Program-made: the position numbers and the translations under genes
Part shown: positions 45,006 through 56,500 of the stretch, piece by piece
Layout: the number at the start of each line of letters is the position of its first letter
Numbering within the stretch: position 1 is the first letter of the stretch
From: Carboxylicivirga agarovorans
Lineage (GTDB): Bacteria > Bacteroidota > Bacteroidia > Bacteroidales > Marinilabiliaceae
Direction of reading: 5' to 3'
DNA length: 64,000 nucleotides
NCBI RefSeq assembly: GCF_050589845.1
Contig: NZ_JBNGPA010000012.1
Location: 62,001-126,000 of the forward strand
The notes under the pieces: generated by a model
What the model was told of the DNA's origin: nothing
What the model saw: the letters and a program-made list of their open reading frames with translations, nothing else
Databases searched by the model: none

Positions 45006-47627
45006 TTATTTGCCTCCAACCCACCTTTTTATATCATTCAATTTATTTAGTGCCTCAACAGGTGTCAGATTGTTTACATCCAAAGTTTGTATTTCATCAC
45101 GTATTTGCTTCAATACCGGATCATCAAGTTGGAAAAAACTTAACTGCATTCCTTCACGGTTATTGGAGATATCGTCCATTGGCTTTGATAATTCACCTTT
45201 TCGGTTTGAGTTTTCTAATTCGCCCAGTATATCATTGGCCCTGTTAACAACGCTTTTAGGCATGCCAGCCATTTTAGCCACATGAATACCAAAGCTGTGA
45301 TTACTTCCTCCGGGTACTAATTTACGCAGAAATATTACCTTATTATCCACCTCTTTTACCGATACATTATAGTTTTTACAGCGTTTGTGGGTTTTCTCCA
45401 TTTCATTGAGTTCGTGATAATGAGTGGCAAAAAGGGTTTTAGCTCCGGCGCGCTTATGCTCATGAATATACTCAACAATTGACCAGGCTATGGAAATACC
45501 GTCGTAAGTACTGGTGCCCCGTCCTAATTCATCAAATAAAACAAGACTTCGTTGTGTAAGGTTATTTAATATGCTGGCCGCTTCATTCATCTCAACCATA
45601 AAGGTTGATTCACCCAGGCTGATATTGTCAGATGCACCGACCCTTGTAAATATTTTATCAACAACACCAATGGTAGCCGACTCGGCTGGTACGTAACAGC
45701 CAATTTGTGCCAACAGGGTAATAAGAGCTGTTTGGCGTAACAACGCAGACTTACCCGCCATATTTGGCCCCGTTATGATGATTATTTGCTGCTTTTCATT
45801 GTCCAGATAAACATCATTCGGAACATATTCTTCACCGGCCGGCAGTTGCTTTTCAATAACAGGATGACGACCAGCAGTAATACTTAACTCCAGTTCGTCA
45901 TTAACAACTGGTCTTACATATTTAGAGATGGTTGCCAGGTTATTGAAAGAAATAAGAACATCAATTTTGGCCAGTAAAACGGCATCAAGCTGAATGGCCG
46001 GTATAAATTCAGACAAGGCCATTACCAGCTCATTGTAAAGCCTGGTTTCAATGGCTTGTATTTTCTCTTCAGCTCCTAATATTTTCGATTCGTAATCTTT
46101 TAACTCCTCGGTAATGTATCGTTCGGCATTGACCAGTGTTTGCTTTCGGATCCACTCTTCAGGAACCTTATCCTTATGGGTATTCCGTACTTCTATGTAG
46201 TAGCCAAATACATTGTTAAAAGCGATTTTAATGCTTGGGATATTGGTTTCTTCGCTTAAGCGTTGTTGCAGGCTGGCAAGGTAATCTTTACCCGAAAAAG
46301 CAATCTTACGCAGTTCGTCCAGCTCAGTATTAATACCAGTTTGAATAACGCCGCCTTTAGCAACCAGGCTTGGGGGGTCATTTTCTATCTCACGATGTAT
46401 TCTTTCACGGATCGTAACGCAGGCATTGAGTTGATCGCCTATATGTCGCAGGTGATCATTCTTACTGTTAAGGCAGCATTCTTTGATTGGTTCAATGGCA
46501 AAAAGGGCTGTTTTTAACTGGATAAGCTCACGCGGAGTAATCCTGCCTGCTGCAACTTTGGCAACCAGGCGCTCCAGGTCGCCAATTGAATGCAGTTCTT
46601 CTACGATATTCGTTTTCAGGGCAGGCTCTTTAAAAAAATGCTCAACTACACTTAATCGATCCTCAATGGGTTTGACATCCTTTAAAGGAAGAGCAATCCA
46701 CCTTTTTAACATGCGCGACCCCATTGGACTGATGGTGCAATCGATCACATCCGTTAAGGACTTGCCACCATCATTGAGAGAACCAAATAGTTCGAGGTTA
46801 CGAATGGTGAACTTATCAAGCCATACATATTTATCTTCATCAATGCGCCCAAGATTTGTTATGTGTTGTACTTTATGGTGCTGCGTTAAATCAAGATAGT
46901 GTAGGATGGCACCTGCCGCTGTAATGCCGTAGGTGAGGTTGTGAACACCAAATCCTTTTAATGAATTAGTTTCAAAGTGCTTTAACAGTCTGTCGTGGGC
47001 CGAATCATTTGCAAACGCCCAGTCATCAAAAGCATAGGTGTAATATTTGTCACCAAAATAACTTTCAAATTCATTACGCTTACCTTTCTCAAATAAAACT
47101 TCTTTGGGCTTGAAGTTAGTCAGCAGTTTTTCAATGTATTCAAATGAACCTTCGGCAGTTAAAAACTCACCAGTTGAGATATCCAGAAAGGCCACTCCGG
47201 CTACTTTTTTATCAATGTGCACACTGGCCAGAAAGTTATTTTCTTTATGCTCTAAAATATTATCATTGATAGCTACGCCGGGAGTTACCAGCTCAGTTAC
47301 ACCACGCTTCACTATCTTCTTGGTCATTTTAGGATCTTCCAGCTGGTCACATACAGCCACGCGTTCACCAGCTCTGACAAGTTTTGGCAAATAAGTGTCA
47401 AGAGCATGGTGAGGAAAACCGGCTAATTCAACGTATGAAGCAGCTCCGTTAGCTCGTCTTGTAAGGGTTATACCAAGTATTTCAGACGCCTTAATGGCAT
47501 CTTCTGAAAACGTTTCATAGAAATCACCCACTCTGAATAACAGAATCGCATCAGGATATTTATCCTTAATACTATAGTACTGCTTCATTAATGGGGTCTG
47601 GACCGGAGCTTTTTTCGTTTTAGCCAA
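45006..47627 (-). CDS. mutS: DNA mismatch repair protein MutS
   Basis: Mismatch-recognition ATPase of 873 residues, the usual MutS1 length. The mismatch-reading Phe-x-Glu is F36-Y-E38 in GDFYETF. Connector, lever and clamp domains follow, and the C-terminal ATPase has Walker A GPNMAGKS (Lys626), the signature LGESTFMVEM, Walker B LVLFDELGRGTSTYDG and the ATHYHEL switch. A short C-terminal tail follows a helix-turn-helix dimer region. It works with MutL in the cytoplasm to repair replication errors. It stands alone, its 3' end about 45 bases from the tRNA copy B promoter. Confidence 0.98.
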   Translation of the reverse strand: MAKTKKAPVQTPLMKQYYSIKDKYPDAILLFRVGDFYETFSEDAIKASEILGITLTRRANGAASYVELAGFPHHALDTYLPKLVRAGERVAVCDQLEDPKMTKKIVKRGVTELVTPGVAINDNILEHKENNFLASVHIDKKVAGVAFLDISTGEFLTAEGSFEYIEKLLTNFKPKEVLFEKGKRNEFESYFGDKYYTYAFDDWAFANDSAHDRLLKHFETNSLKGFGVHNLTYGITAAGAILHYLDLTQHHKVQHITNLGRIDEDKYVWLDKFTIRNLELFGSLNDGGKSLTDVIDCTISPMGSRMLKRWIALPLKDVKPIEDRLSVVEHFFKEPALKTNIVEELHSIGDLERLVAKVAAGRITPRELIQLKTALFAIEPIKECCLNSKNDHLRHIGDQLNACVTIRERIHREIENDPPSLVAKGGVIQTGINTELDELRKIAFSGKDYLASLQQRLSEETNIPSIKIAFNNVFGYYIEVRNTHKDKVPEEWIRKQTLVNAERYITEELKDYESKILGAEEKIQAIETRLYNELVMALSEFIPAIQLDAVLLAKIDVLISFNNLATISKYVRPVVNDELELSITAGRHPVIEKQLPAGEEYVPNDVYLDNEKQQIIIITGPNMAGKSALLRQTALITLLAQIGCYVPAESATIGVVDKIFTRVGASDNISLGESTFMVEMNEAASILNNLTQRSLVLFDELGRGTSTYDGISIAWSIVEYIHEHKRAGAKTLFATHYHELNEMEKTHKRCKNYNVSVKEVDNKVIFLRKLVPGGSNHSFGIHVAKMAGMPKSVVNRANDILGELENSNRKGELSKPMDDISNNREGMQLSFFQLDDPVLKQIRDEIQTLDVNNLTPVEALNKLNDIKRWVGGK

Positions 47628-48116
47628 AGTATTTCAGTTAAAGTAATTCAACGTTGATGATCATCAAATATAGAGGAGCGGCATGCCTTTTTTATGAGCA
47701 ATGCCATTTCTCAGGCCTCAAAAGTAAAATTATTCATGTGAAAAATAAAAGAACCAACTAAATACAAGTGCAATTTGAAGGTGACAATTACAGGGTAAAC
47801 CAAACTATTGACTGTGCATCTTCCCGTGTGAAGTTGCATGGTGTTGCTTTGTGCAGGATCAACAAAATAAAAAAAAGTAGAAATGCATCCGTGTGATAAA
47901 AAAAATCAGGGTAGATGCAAAGAAATAGTAATTGTTACGAAATATAATGATGCAGATTATAAAATATCACAAGCTTATAAAACTTACAAATTGATAAGTA
48001 AAGAAAAGGTACATGACTATTATCATAGAGGGTAAAGCAAATCAAAAAGATAGTAAAGCTATTTTAGCAGCGAGATTTACATTCAAAACACTTGTTAAAT
48101 TAAAAACCTTTAGTCT
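47628..48116. other. Divergent intergenic region between mutS and the first SusC
   Basis: This 489-base AT-rich stretch must hold the mutS promoter on the minus strand and the SusC promoter on the plus strand. The only element I can point to is TATTTTAG at 48060-48067, near-consensus for a -7 box and placed like its counterparts at the next two SusC genes. No gene seen. Confidence 0.45.
48060..48067 (+). promoter_or_regulatory. Possible -7 element, first of three matching SusC leaders
   Basis: TATTTTAG, one mismatch from TAnnTTTG, 57 bases before the start codon and followed by CAGC as at the second SusC copy. Confidence 0.35.
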
Positions 48117-48143
48117 ATGAAGAAAGTACTATTTGCACTTTCG
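48103..48143 (+). repeat. Conserved SusC leader/signal-peptide repeat, copy 1
   Basis: From AAAACCTTTAGTCT just before the ATG through the first nine codons, identical to copy 2 (53493-53533) and nearly identical to copy 3 (58703-58742). Confidence 0.85.
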
Positions 48144-51100
48144 GTAATGGTTGTGCTTGGTTTGCAGTCAATATATGCGCAAACCACAAGTATAACCGGT
48201 ATTGTGACTGATGCAACCGATGGAAGTCCTATACCCGGTGTATCAGTATTTGTAAAAGGAACAACAGTTGGAACGATTACTATGCCAGATGGTCAGTACA
48301 ATCTGGAGATTCCCGCTGATTCCGAAATTCTTGTCTTTTCATTTGTCGGAATGACAACACAGGAGGTCGCCATAGAAGGACGGACCACTATTAATGCAGT
48401 AATGCAAAATGATGCCATTGACGTGGGAGAGGTAATGGTTGTCGCTTATGGAACGGCTAAAAAAGAATCGTTTACCGGTTCAGCAGCTGTAGTAGGTGGC
48501 GAACAGATTGCAAAAATGCAAACGTCATCTGTATCTAAAGCACTTGAAGGAACTACTTCAGGTGTTCAGGTTGTCAGCTCAAGCGGACAGCCAGGTTCTG
48601 ATGCTGCCATTCGCATTCGCGGGGTAGGATCGATTAATGCCTCAAGTTCACCTCTTTATGTTGTTGACGGCGTACCTTATGACGGGAAGCTTAATGCCAT
48701 TAACCCGCAGGATATTGAATCCCTGACAGTACTTAAAGATGCGGCAAGCGCTGCTTTATACGGGTCAAGAGGGGCCAACGGTGTTATCATGATCACAACC
48801 AAAAAAGGTAAGAAAGGAGAGACACGCGTCACTTTCGATGCCAGGGTTGGAGTTAACTCAAGGGCTGTACCTGCTTATGATGTGTTTACTGATCCGGGCG
48901 AGTATCTTGGTAAAGCCTGGGAAGCTTACCGTAACGGCTTTTATGCCGGAGGAGAATTTACCTACGAAGAGGCGGGTGTCGAAGCGTCAAACGATCTTAT
49001 CAACCGTTTAGGTGGCTATAACCCATATAAAGGTGTGGCGGATAACCAGGTTGTTTTGCCCGACGGAACGGTTTCAGGTGCCCCGTATTTATACAATGAT
49101 AACTGGGAAGATGAAACGTTTGACAAAGGAAAGCGCCAGGAATATAACCTGAATATTAGTGGTGGTGGAGAAAAATCGAACCACTACATTTCATTGGGTT
49201 ATTTAAATGATGAAGGTATTATTCGCGGATCTTCTTTTGAACGTTTTTCATTGCGAACCAACTACGATTATCAGTTGACGAAGCATATCAGGTTAGGTAC
49301 TAACTTATCATACTCACGAGGTGAGCAAAATGCCCCCAAGACCTCTTCGGGTAGTTCGTTTTCAAACCCTTTTATGTTCACACAAAATGTGGCACCCTTG
49401 TATCCTGTTTTTATCTATGATGCAGAAGGCAATAAGCAGTATAGCCCTACAGGAGAAGTGATGTATGACTTTGGTGATAAAACAATGGAAGGTACGGCAG
49501 GACGTATGTATGGTGCACGTCAGAATCCTGCCGCCATGTCGGCTTACGACCTAAACAATCGAATTGAAGACAGCTTTAGTAACCGTAGTTATGTTTCTGT
49601 GGACTTTTTAAAGCATTTCAATTTCACAGCCAACATGGCTTACGATTTAAGAAACCTGAACCGTACTGTATTCTACAGCCCATTAAATGGAGATGCTGTA
49701 AATGTGCAGGGGCGATCACAGAAATATGGTAATCGTTATCAGACAATAACAACCAACCAGCTGTTGAAATACAACCAGTCGTTTGGTCAGCATTCTGTAT
49801 CTGTTTTGGCGGGTCATGAGTCATACGATTTTAAAATGTCACAATTGTATGGTGAGAAAACCAAGTTCTTTATACCCGATAACCATGAGTTCAACAATGG
49901 TGTGAATATCGTTGGCTTAACATCGGCCTCATACCGACATACAATCGAGAGTTTCCTGTCGCAGGTTAATTATGACTTCAAAGATCGTTATTATTTATCC
50001 GGCAGCTTCCGTACCGATGGATCGTCTAAGTTTCATGAAGATAATCGCTGGGGTAACTTCTGGTCCGTTGGTGGATCATGGAGAGTTAGCGAAGAGGAGT
50101 TTATGAGCAACGTTGGCTGGATTGACAACCTGAAGCTTAAAGGTTCATATGGCGTTCAGGGTAATGATGGAATTTTAGATACAGGTGGTTATACAGTTTA
50201 CTACCCATATAAAGACATGTACAATGTGGTGAATAATAATGGTGAGGTAAGTCTTTCTTTGGCCTATAAGGGAAATAAGGACCTTACATGGGAGGTAAGT
50301 AAAAACTTTAATGCTGGTATAGAAATGACGGCATTAAACAGTCGTTTGCGTTTCGAGTTTGAGTATTTCAACAGGGCAACTTCCGACCTCTTGTTCAATA
50401 ACCCACAGCCTACATCATCAGGTATCTCATATATTCCGGAGAATATTGCAGATATGAAAAATGAAGGTATTGATTTTAATGTGGCCTATGATATTATTCG
50501 AAATGATAATTTCACCTGGAACATGGCTGTGTTTGGCACACATTATAAAAATGAAATAACAGCCTTGCCTGAAGATAAAGTGGAGGACGGAATTGTACGG
50601 GGCAATAAAATATTAACAGTAGGAGGTTCGATCTATGATTTCTACTTAAATCAGTGGGCAGGTGTTGATCCTGAAACAGGTTCGGCATTGTACTGGATGA
50701 AAACGACCGATGAAGAAGGTAATGAAACAATGGTCAAGTCTGACAGTTATGAAGAAGTGAGCAGTTCTGACTCCAGGGTGATATCGGGCTCTTCTTTACC
50801 TGACTTTCAGGGTTCATGGAACAACTCTTTTACTTATCGCAACATAGACCTGTCAATTGTAACCAACTTTCAGATTGGAGGACAGGTTTATGATGGAAAT
50901 TATGCCGGATTAATGCATGCGGGTAATCTAGGGACAAACTGGCACAAGGATATCAGAAACGCATGGACACCCGACAATACCAATACAGATGTGCCACGTG
51001 TAGAAGAAAATTATCAGGATGCCAACCAGCGTTCAGATCGTTTCCTGATTGATGCGTCATACTTTAATATCAGAAATATAACACTTGGTTATACTTTACC

Positions 51101-51281
51101 TGCGCAGTTGCTAAGTGATATTAACGTCAAGTCAATGCGTGTGTATTTCGCAGCAGATAACGTGTTGTTGTTCAGTGAGCGCTCAGGTATGGATCCTCGT
51201 CAATATTTTAGCGGATCAAACAATAGTTTCAATTATGCGCCAATAAGAACCGTTTCGGTAGGTCTTAATGTTAACTTTTAA
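48117..51281 (+). CDS. SusC/RagA-family TonB-linked outer-membrane transporter
   Basis: A 1054-residue outer-membrane importer. Signal peptide 1-21 (ends YAQT); CarboxypepD_reg domain (TGIVTDATDGSPIPGVSVFVKGTT); plug with VVAYGTAKKESFTGSA, IRIRGVGSINASSSPLYVVDG and SAALYGSRGANGVIMITTK; barrel ending SVGLNVNF. Its SusD partner begins 10 bases downstream. The first 110 residues closely match those of the next two SusC proteins, while the plug and barrel diverge, so ligands probably differ. No glycan-active enzyme is encoded near it, so the substrate could be a sugar, a peptide or another nutrient. Confidence 0.95.
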   Translation: MKKVLFALSVMVVLGLQSIYAQTTSITGIVTDATDGSPIPGVSVFVKGTTVGTITMPDGQYNLEIPADSEILVFSFVGMTTQEVAIEGRTTINAVMQNDAIDVGEVMVVAYGTAKKESFTGSAAVVGGEQIAKMQTSSVSKALEGTTSGVQVVSSSGQPGSDAAIRIRGVGSINASSSPLYVVDGVPYDGKLNAINPQDIESLTVLKDAASAALYGSRGANGVIMITTKKGKKGETRVTFDARVGVNSRAVPAYDVFTDPGEYLGKAWEAYRNGFYAGGEFTYEEAGVEASNDLINRLGGYNPYKGVADNQVVLPDGTVSGAPYLYNDNWEDETFDKGKRQEYNLNISGGGEKSNHYISLGYLNDEGIIRGSSFERFSLRTNYDYQLTKHIRLGTNLSYSRGEQNAPKTSSGSSFSNPFMFTQNVAPLYPVFIYDAEGNKQYSPTGEVMYDFGDKTMEGTAGRMYGARQNPAAMSAYDLNNRIEDSFSNRSYVSVDFLKHFNFTANMAYDLRNLNRTVFYSPLNGDAVNVQGRSQKYGNRYQTITTNQLLKYNQSFGQHSVSVLAGHESYDFKMSQLYGEKTKFFIPDNHEFNNGVNIVGLTSASYRHTIESFLSQVNYDFKDRYYLSGSFRTDGSSKFHEDNRWGNFWSVGGSWRVSEEEFMSNVGWIDNLKLKGSYGVQGNDGILDTGGYTVYYPYKDMYNVVNNNGEVSLSLAYKGNKDLTWEVSKNFNAGIEMTALNSRLRFEFEYFNRATSDLLFNNPQPTSSGISYIPENIADMKNEGIDFNVAYDIIRNDNFTWNMAVFGTHYKNEITALPEDKVEDGIVRGNKILTVGGSIYDFYLNQWAGVDPETGSALYWMKTTDEEGNETMVKSDSYEEVSSSDSRVISGSSLPDFQGSWNNSFTYRNIDLSIVTNFQIGGQVYDGNYAGLMHAGNLGTNWHKDIRNAWTPDNTNTDVPRVEENYQDANQRSDRFLIDASYFNIRNITLGYTLPAQLLSDINVKSMRVYFAADNVLLFSERSGMDPRQYFSGSNNSFNYAPIRTVSVGLNVNF

Positions 51282-51291
51282 AGATTAGGAA

Positions 51292-52752
51292 ATGAAATTA
51301 AAGCAATTATATATTCTTGGCTTATTAGCCTTGTTAACTGCGTGTTCAGATGATTTTTTCAATCATGAACCGACTGATAAAGCTTCTCAGGAGCAGATTG
51401 ATGAGCTTTTAGTAACCGATCCTGAAGCTGTCGTTTCTATTGCCAAAGCCAATGTGGCTGGTATTTATACTGATATGTTTAAATACAGAACAAGTCATGA
51501 TGATTTTGGCGTAAAGGCCATGGAGCTGGGATCAGATATGATGACAGATGATATCGCCTATAACCGTGGTTGGTTTGTATTTGACTACCGATTGGATAAC
51601 AGGGCTGCTGCTTACCGACGCCCAAGAAGCTGTTGGGCTTTGTATTACGAACTGATCCGTGGAGCTAATAATGCTATAGGTCTTTTAAAACCAGAAGATG
51701 AAACAGTGGAGTTGGCCGATGAGCACGAAAGCATATTGGGACAGGCATATGCTGCAAGAGGCTATGCTTATTTCGGACTGATCAATCGTTTTCAACATCC
51801 ATATGGTATCGATAAAAATGCGCCTGGAATTCCTATTTATACCGAAGATCTGGTATTAGCGGCGCGTCAGCCTGTTGCCGATGTGTATGACTTAATACTG
51901 GCAGACCTGGAAAAAGCTTATGAGCTGCTGAAAGGGAAAGGCATGACTAAGCCGGAGGAATTAAATGAATATGCTGTGGCTGCTATTATGGCCAATGTTT
52001 TGAGTTTCGTAACAGATCATCCTGATCAATGGAATGAAGTGGCGAAGTATTGCGACCTGGCAATAAAAGGTGGTCAGTTACTTCAGGGCAGTGAGCTGTA
52101 TAATGGATTCAACAGTGTTGATATGAAAGAGGTATTATGGGGATCGCGAATTAATGCCGAAACCTGTACCTTCTATGCCTCGTTCCCAAGTCATATGGAT
52201 CCTGATGGGGCTGGTTATGCAGGCGGCTTATCGCAATATAAAGAAGTGGCAAGTGAGTTGATCAATGGAGCCGATGAAAAAGACATGCGATCCAAGTGGT
52301 TTGTTGATAAGACGGTAGAAGGAGTGACTTACCGGGTTTGTACCAAGTTTAAAGATGTGGGCGGATTTGAGTCGGATTATATCTACTACCGTGTAGCAGA
52401 GATGTACTTTCTTAAAGCTGAGGCATTATTGCTGGCGGGGAATGATGCCGGAGCCAGGTCGGCACTTGTAGAGGTGATGAAGACCAGGAATCCTGAATAT
52501 AATGTAACAACTGCCCAACGCACTTTACAAGAAGAAATTTATTTCCAAAAACGCATTGAATGCTGGGGTGATGGAAAACGCTTTCTTGATATGGTGAGAC
52601 GAGGTGAAGCATTGGACAGAACTAAATCTGACAATCATCACGCTACAGTTATTAAGCAAGTGCCTGCCAATGACAATAAGTTCATTTATCAAATACCACA
52701 AAATGAGCTGGATGCCAATAGTGAAATCAATGATGAAGATCAAAATCCATAA
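51292..52752 (+). CDS. SusD/RagB-family nutrient-binding lipoprotein
   Basis: Surface lipoprotein of 486 residues, partner of the preceding SusC. Lipobox LTAC at about 15-18, then SDDFFNHEPTDKAS as in most SusD N-termini. Helical SusD features: ILGQAYAARGYAYFGLINRF, YYRVAEMYFLKAEALLLAGN, FQKRIECWGDGKRFLDMVRRG, and the C-terminal YQIPQNELDANSEINDEDQNP. That terminus is complete and serves as comparison for the disrupted one in the second pair. Confidence 0.93.
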   Translation: MKLKQLYILGLLALLTACSDDFFNHEPTDKASQEQIDELLVTDPEAVVSIAKANVAGIYTDMFKYRTSHDDFGVKAMELGSDMMTDDIAYNRGWFVFDYRLDNRAAAYRRPRSCWALYYELIRGANNAIGLLKPEDETVELADEHESILGQAYAARGYAYFGLINRFQHPYGIDKNAPGIPIYTEDLVLAARQPVADVYDLILADLEKAYELLKGKGMTKPEELNEYAVAAIMANVLSFVTDHPDQWNEVAKYCDLAIKGGQLLQGSELYNGFNSVDMKEVLWGSRINAETCTFYASFPSHMDPDGAGYAGGLSQYKEVASELINGADEKDMRSKWFVDKTVEGVTYRVCTKFKDVGGFESDYIYYRVAEMYFLKAEALLLAGNDAGARSALVEVMKTRNPEYNVTTAQRTLQEEIYFQKRIECWGDGKRFLDMVRRGEALDRTKSDNHHATVIKQVPANDNKFIYQIPQNELDANSEINDEDQNP

Positions 52753-53119
52753 CAGGTAATAATCATACAGAAGTATACAGGCAGCTTTCGGGCTGCCTGT
52801 TATGTCAATCCTTCAATTGCTTGGTTAGAGCAATCCGGAAAACAATTTCTGTCGAGTATAGATTAAGATATATTCAACGTTTTTTAGACTGTCAAATTAT
52901 TAACAGAATTAAGATGTCCTAAAGTGTTAATAAACCTTTAGTGCTATAAGTGACACAAAAACAAGCACTAAGAACTACTGAAAATTAATGAGGTTCTAAT
53001 GTATAATTTAATTGTGAAATAATGATAAAAAGTGTTTATTTGTATTTGTGTTATAAAACACTTTATCGCTGAATTTATCACCTTTTTAGGTTTTAAATTA
53101 ATATACTAGTTTGAAAAAT

Positions 53120-53143
53120 GGCATCTCAACGGAGGTGCCTTTT
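53120..53143 (+). terminator. Terminator-like hairpin upstream of the second SusC
   Basis: GGCATCTC/GAGGTGCC stem (one G-T pair) followed by TTTTG, about 370 bases after the SusD stop and about 360 before the next start. Confidence 0.5.
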
Positions 53144-53447
53144 GTATTTATGTTCTTTATTTATAGAATTATCTGTGATGCGTCAGCTTTTTGTTAAGCA
53201 GATTTGTTGATGTAAGGAAAACATAAATAGTATTAAATGACAACTAAATGTTGGGTAAAAGTTGGTAAAAACTGTTAATTGTAAGTTCCGGAAGCAATAA
53301 ATACGGCTGAAATTTCAATTTGACATTTGCAAAGGGTTGCAAAAATAAAAGCGTAAGATGCCATAGGGAATATTCCCCGATAATAAACGCTATAAGTGTA
53401 TGATATAAATCATGTATCCACAACTGATCAAATGTAATACTGAATAT

Positions 53448-53455
53448 TACTTTAG
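53448..53455 (+). promoter_or_regulatory. Possible -7 element, second of three matching SusC leaders
   Basis: TACTTTAG followed by CAGC, 59 bases before the ATG, at the same position as TATTTTAG in the first leader. Confidence 0.35.
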
Positions 53456-53492
53456 CAGCCCTAAAATTTCAAACAACTAGTATTATTAATTT

Positions 53493-53533
53493 AAAACCTT
53501 TAGTCTATGAAGAAAGTACTATTTGCACTTTCG
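53493..53533 (+). repeat. Conserved SusC leader/signal-peptide repeat, copy 2
   Basis: Identical to copy 1 from 14 bases before the ATG through codon 9. Beyond this, stretches of over 20 identical bases recur within the first 90 coding bases. Confidence 0.85.
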
Positions 53534-56500
53534 TTTATGGTTATGGTGGGTTTGCAGGCTATTTATGCCCAAACCACAAGCGTAACCGGTATTGTGACTG
53601 ATGCCGCGGATGGAAGTCCTATTCCCGGGGTGTCAGTTTTTGTCAAAGGAACAACAGTTGGTACCATCACTATGCCTGATGGTAAGTATACTTTAGAAGT
53701 TCCTTCAGATGCAACCACACTTGTCTTCTCATTCGTTGGAATGACAACACAGGAAATTGCTTATACAGGTCAAACGACAGTTAATGCAACTATGCAAAAC
53801 GATGCCATTGATGTTGGCGAAGTTATGGTAGTGGCATACGGTACTGCAAAAAAGGAATCTTTTACAGGTTCGGCAGGCGTTGTTGGTGCTGAAAAGCTTG
53901 AGAAAAGAACGATAACTTCTGTTGGACAGGCGTTTGAGGGTTCTACAACTGGCGTTCAGGTTGCAGGAGCTACCGGGCAGCCTGGTGAGTCACCAAATAT
54001 TCGTATTCGTGGGTACGGTACATTGAACGGTGATGCATCTCCTCTTTATGTAGTGGATGGTTCGCCATTTGATGGTAACCTGGCAGATATTTCTCCGGAT
54101 GATATTGCTTCTATGACTATCCTTAAAGATGCTTCTTCTACAGCCTTATATGGAGCAAGGGCTGCCAATGGTGTTGTGATGATTACTACAAAGCAGGGTA
54201 AGAAAAGCGCAGGGAAAGTTAAAATTGATGTTAGAGCTGTTGGAGGTGTAGTTACTCAGGCTATTCCATATTACGAAACAGTAGGTGCTAAGGATTATTA
54301 TGAGTTAATGTACGAGGGTTACAAAAACTCATTGATTCACAGTAATGGTAAGACAGAAGATGAGGCCGCGGCTATCGCATCTTCGGGAATCTATTCAAAG
54401 TTAAAGTATAATCCTTTTGATGTAGCTGATGATCAGATTGTAGGACTTGATGGCAAAATCAATCCTGATGCAAATGTAATTGCTAAAAGTTTAGATTGGT
54501 ACGAGCCATTGGAACAAACCGGACACCGTCAGAACTATAATATTTCAGCTTCGGGTGGTGGAGATCACCATAACTATTATTTCTCTTTGGGTTATCTTGA
54601 AGAAGAGGGCTATGTTGTTGATTCTGATTTTGAGCGTTTTAATACGCGGATGAATGCAACTGTTACACCAAAGAAATGGTTAAAGCTTGGAACGAATTTG
54701 TCAGCATCTGTTTCTAAGCAGGGATTGGCTTCGGCTACTGATGGAAATACCAGTTATGCTAACCCGTTTAACTTTGCTCGTTACATGGGTCCTATTTATC
54801 CGGTATATATTGTTGATCCTTCAACAGGTGATTATATTTTAGATGAAGTAACGGGTGAGAAGCAATATGATTTAGGTGGTGGTTATAGCCAGTATGGTAT
54901 TAATGCACGTCCTTCTGGTGCTAATAATGGTCGTCATATTATAGCAGAATTGGATTATAACTTCAATGAAACAAAACGTAACAATATTAGTAATCGTTCG
55001 TTTGCAGAATTCACTATCATTGAAGGCTTGAAAGTTTCTACCAATATTGGTTTGGATATTCAAAACTACACTGATAAAGATTATGAAAATGATGTTGTTG
55101 GTGATGGAGCTCCTTCAGGACGTTATAACGAAACACGCTATACCAGAACAGTAATTAACTGGAACCAGTTAATTAACTATAGCACTTCTATTAACGATGT
55201 TCATAATTTTGAAGTGTTACTGGGTCATGAATCATATGATCGTCACTATACTAATATTTATGGTATGAAGTCTAATCAGACTGTTACCAATACGTATGAG
55301 TTTGACAACTTCGTTACTCCAACTTCTTTGTCAGGTTATTCTTATGACAAAAAGAATGAAGGTTACCTTGGACGCTTCAAGTATAACTACATGAATAAAT
55401 ATTATTTCGAGGGTTCATACCGACGTGATGGTTCTTCAGTTTTCCATGAAGAAGAGCGTTGGGGTGGTTTCTATTCTTTAGGAGCAACATGGCGTATGGA
55501 CCAGGAAGCATTTATTCAGAATATTAGCTGGATTGACCAGTTAAAAGTACGTGCTTCATACGGTCAGGTAGGTAATGACAGATTGGGAACAAATGTGGCC
55601 GATAATTATGCTTACCAGGCTCTTTATGGCTTTAGACCAAATGCAGGTGCTTCAGGTCTTTATTGGTCAACAGTTGGTAACGATATCCTGACATGGGAAT
55701 CAAATAACTCATTTGATGCAGCTGTTGAATTTACTGTTCTTGATAACCGCTTATCCGGTTCATTGGAATTCTATAAGAAGACATCTGAGGACTTGTTGTA
55801 TGATATGCCGTTACCGTTGTCAATGGGATTAAACTCACAGCCTCGTAACATTGCAACGATGTACAACCAGGGTTTCGAGCTTGGTTTAAGCGCTGCAATT
55901 GTATCGAACCGGGCATTTAACTGGGATATGGATATTCAGGCATCAACAGTTAAAAATGAAATTACAGAAATCCCGGATCCATTTATCAATGGCTCAAAAC
56001 GTTGGTCCGAAGGACACTCAGTGTATGATTACTGGTTGTATGACTATGCAGGTGTAGACAGGACTACAGGTGCGCCGCTTTATAATGTTTGGGAAGAAGT
56101 AGATGGAAAAATGGTTCAGCAATTCGATGAAGATGGAAATGCGATAACTACTAACAGCTACTCAAAAGCAGGAAAGCGTTATACTGGAGACTCTTCTATT
56201 CCTGATGTATTCGGTTCGTTTAGTAATGCATTTAGCTATAAGGGCTTTGATCTTAATGTTTTAATGACATATTCAATTGGCGGTAAGATTTTAGATTATA
56301 ACTATGCTTCTTTAATGCATGGTGGTACTTATGGTAGAGCTTTACACGTTGATCAAAAAGATGGATGGAGGAATGAAGGTGATGTTACCAGTATTCCGCG
56401 TTTAGAAAATGGTAACTCGAACATTAACCCAACAACTGATCGTTGGTTAACTGATGCTTCATATCTGGCTCTTAAGAATATCAACCTTAGCTATACATTC

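Larger units (their letters stand above)
52753..53506. other. Intergenic region between the first and second SusCD pairs
   Basis: This 754-base stretch, the longest gap in the window, has a hairpin ACAGGCAGC/GCTGCCTGT at 52777-52800 without a good T-run, a second hairpin at 53120-53143, and the conserved SusC leader at its end. It is very AT-rich in between. I see no coding sequence. Confidence 0.5.

Noticed and set aside
45050..47394. Several plus-strand open frames opposite mutS
   Set aside because: Antisense shadows of mutS with no start context or recognisable motif.
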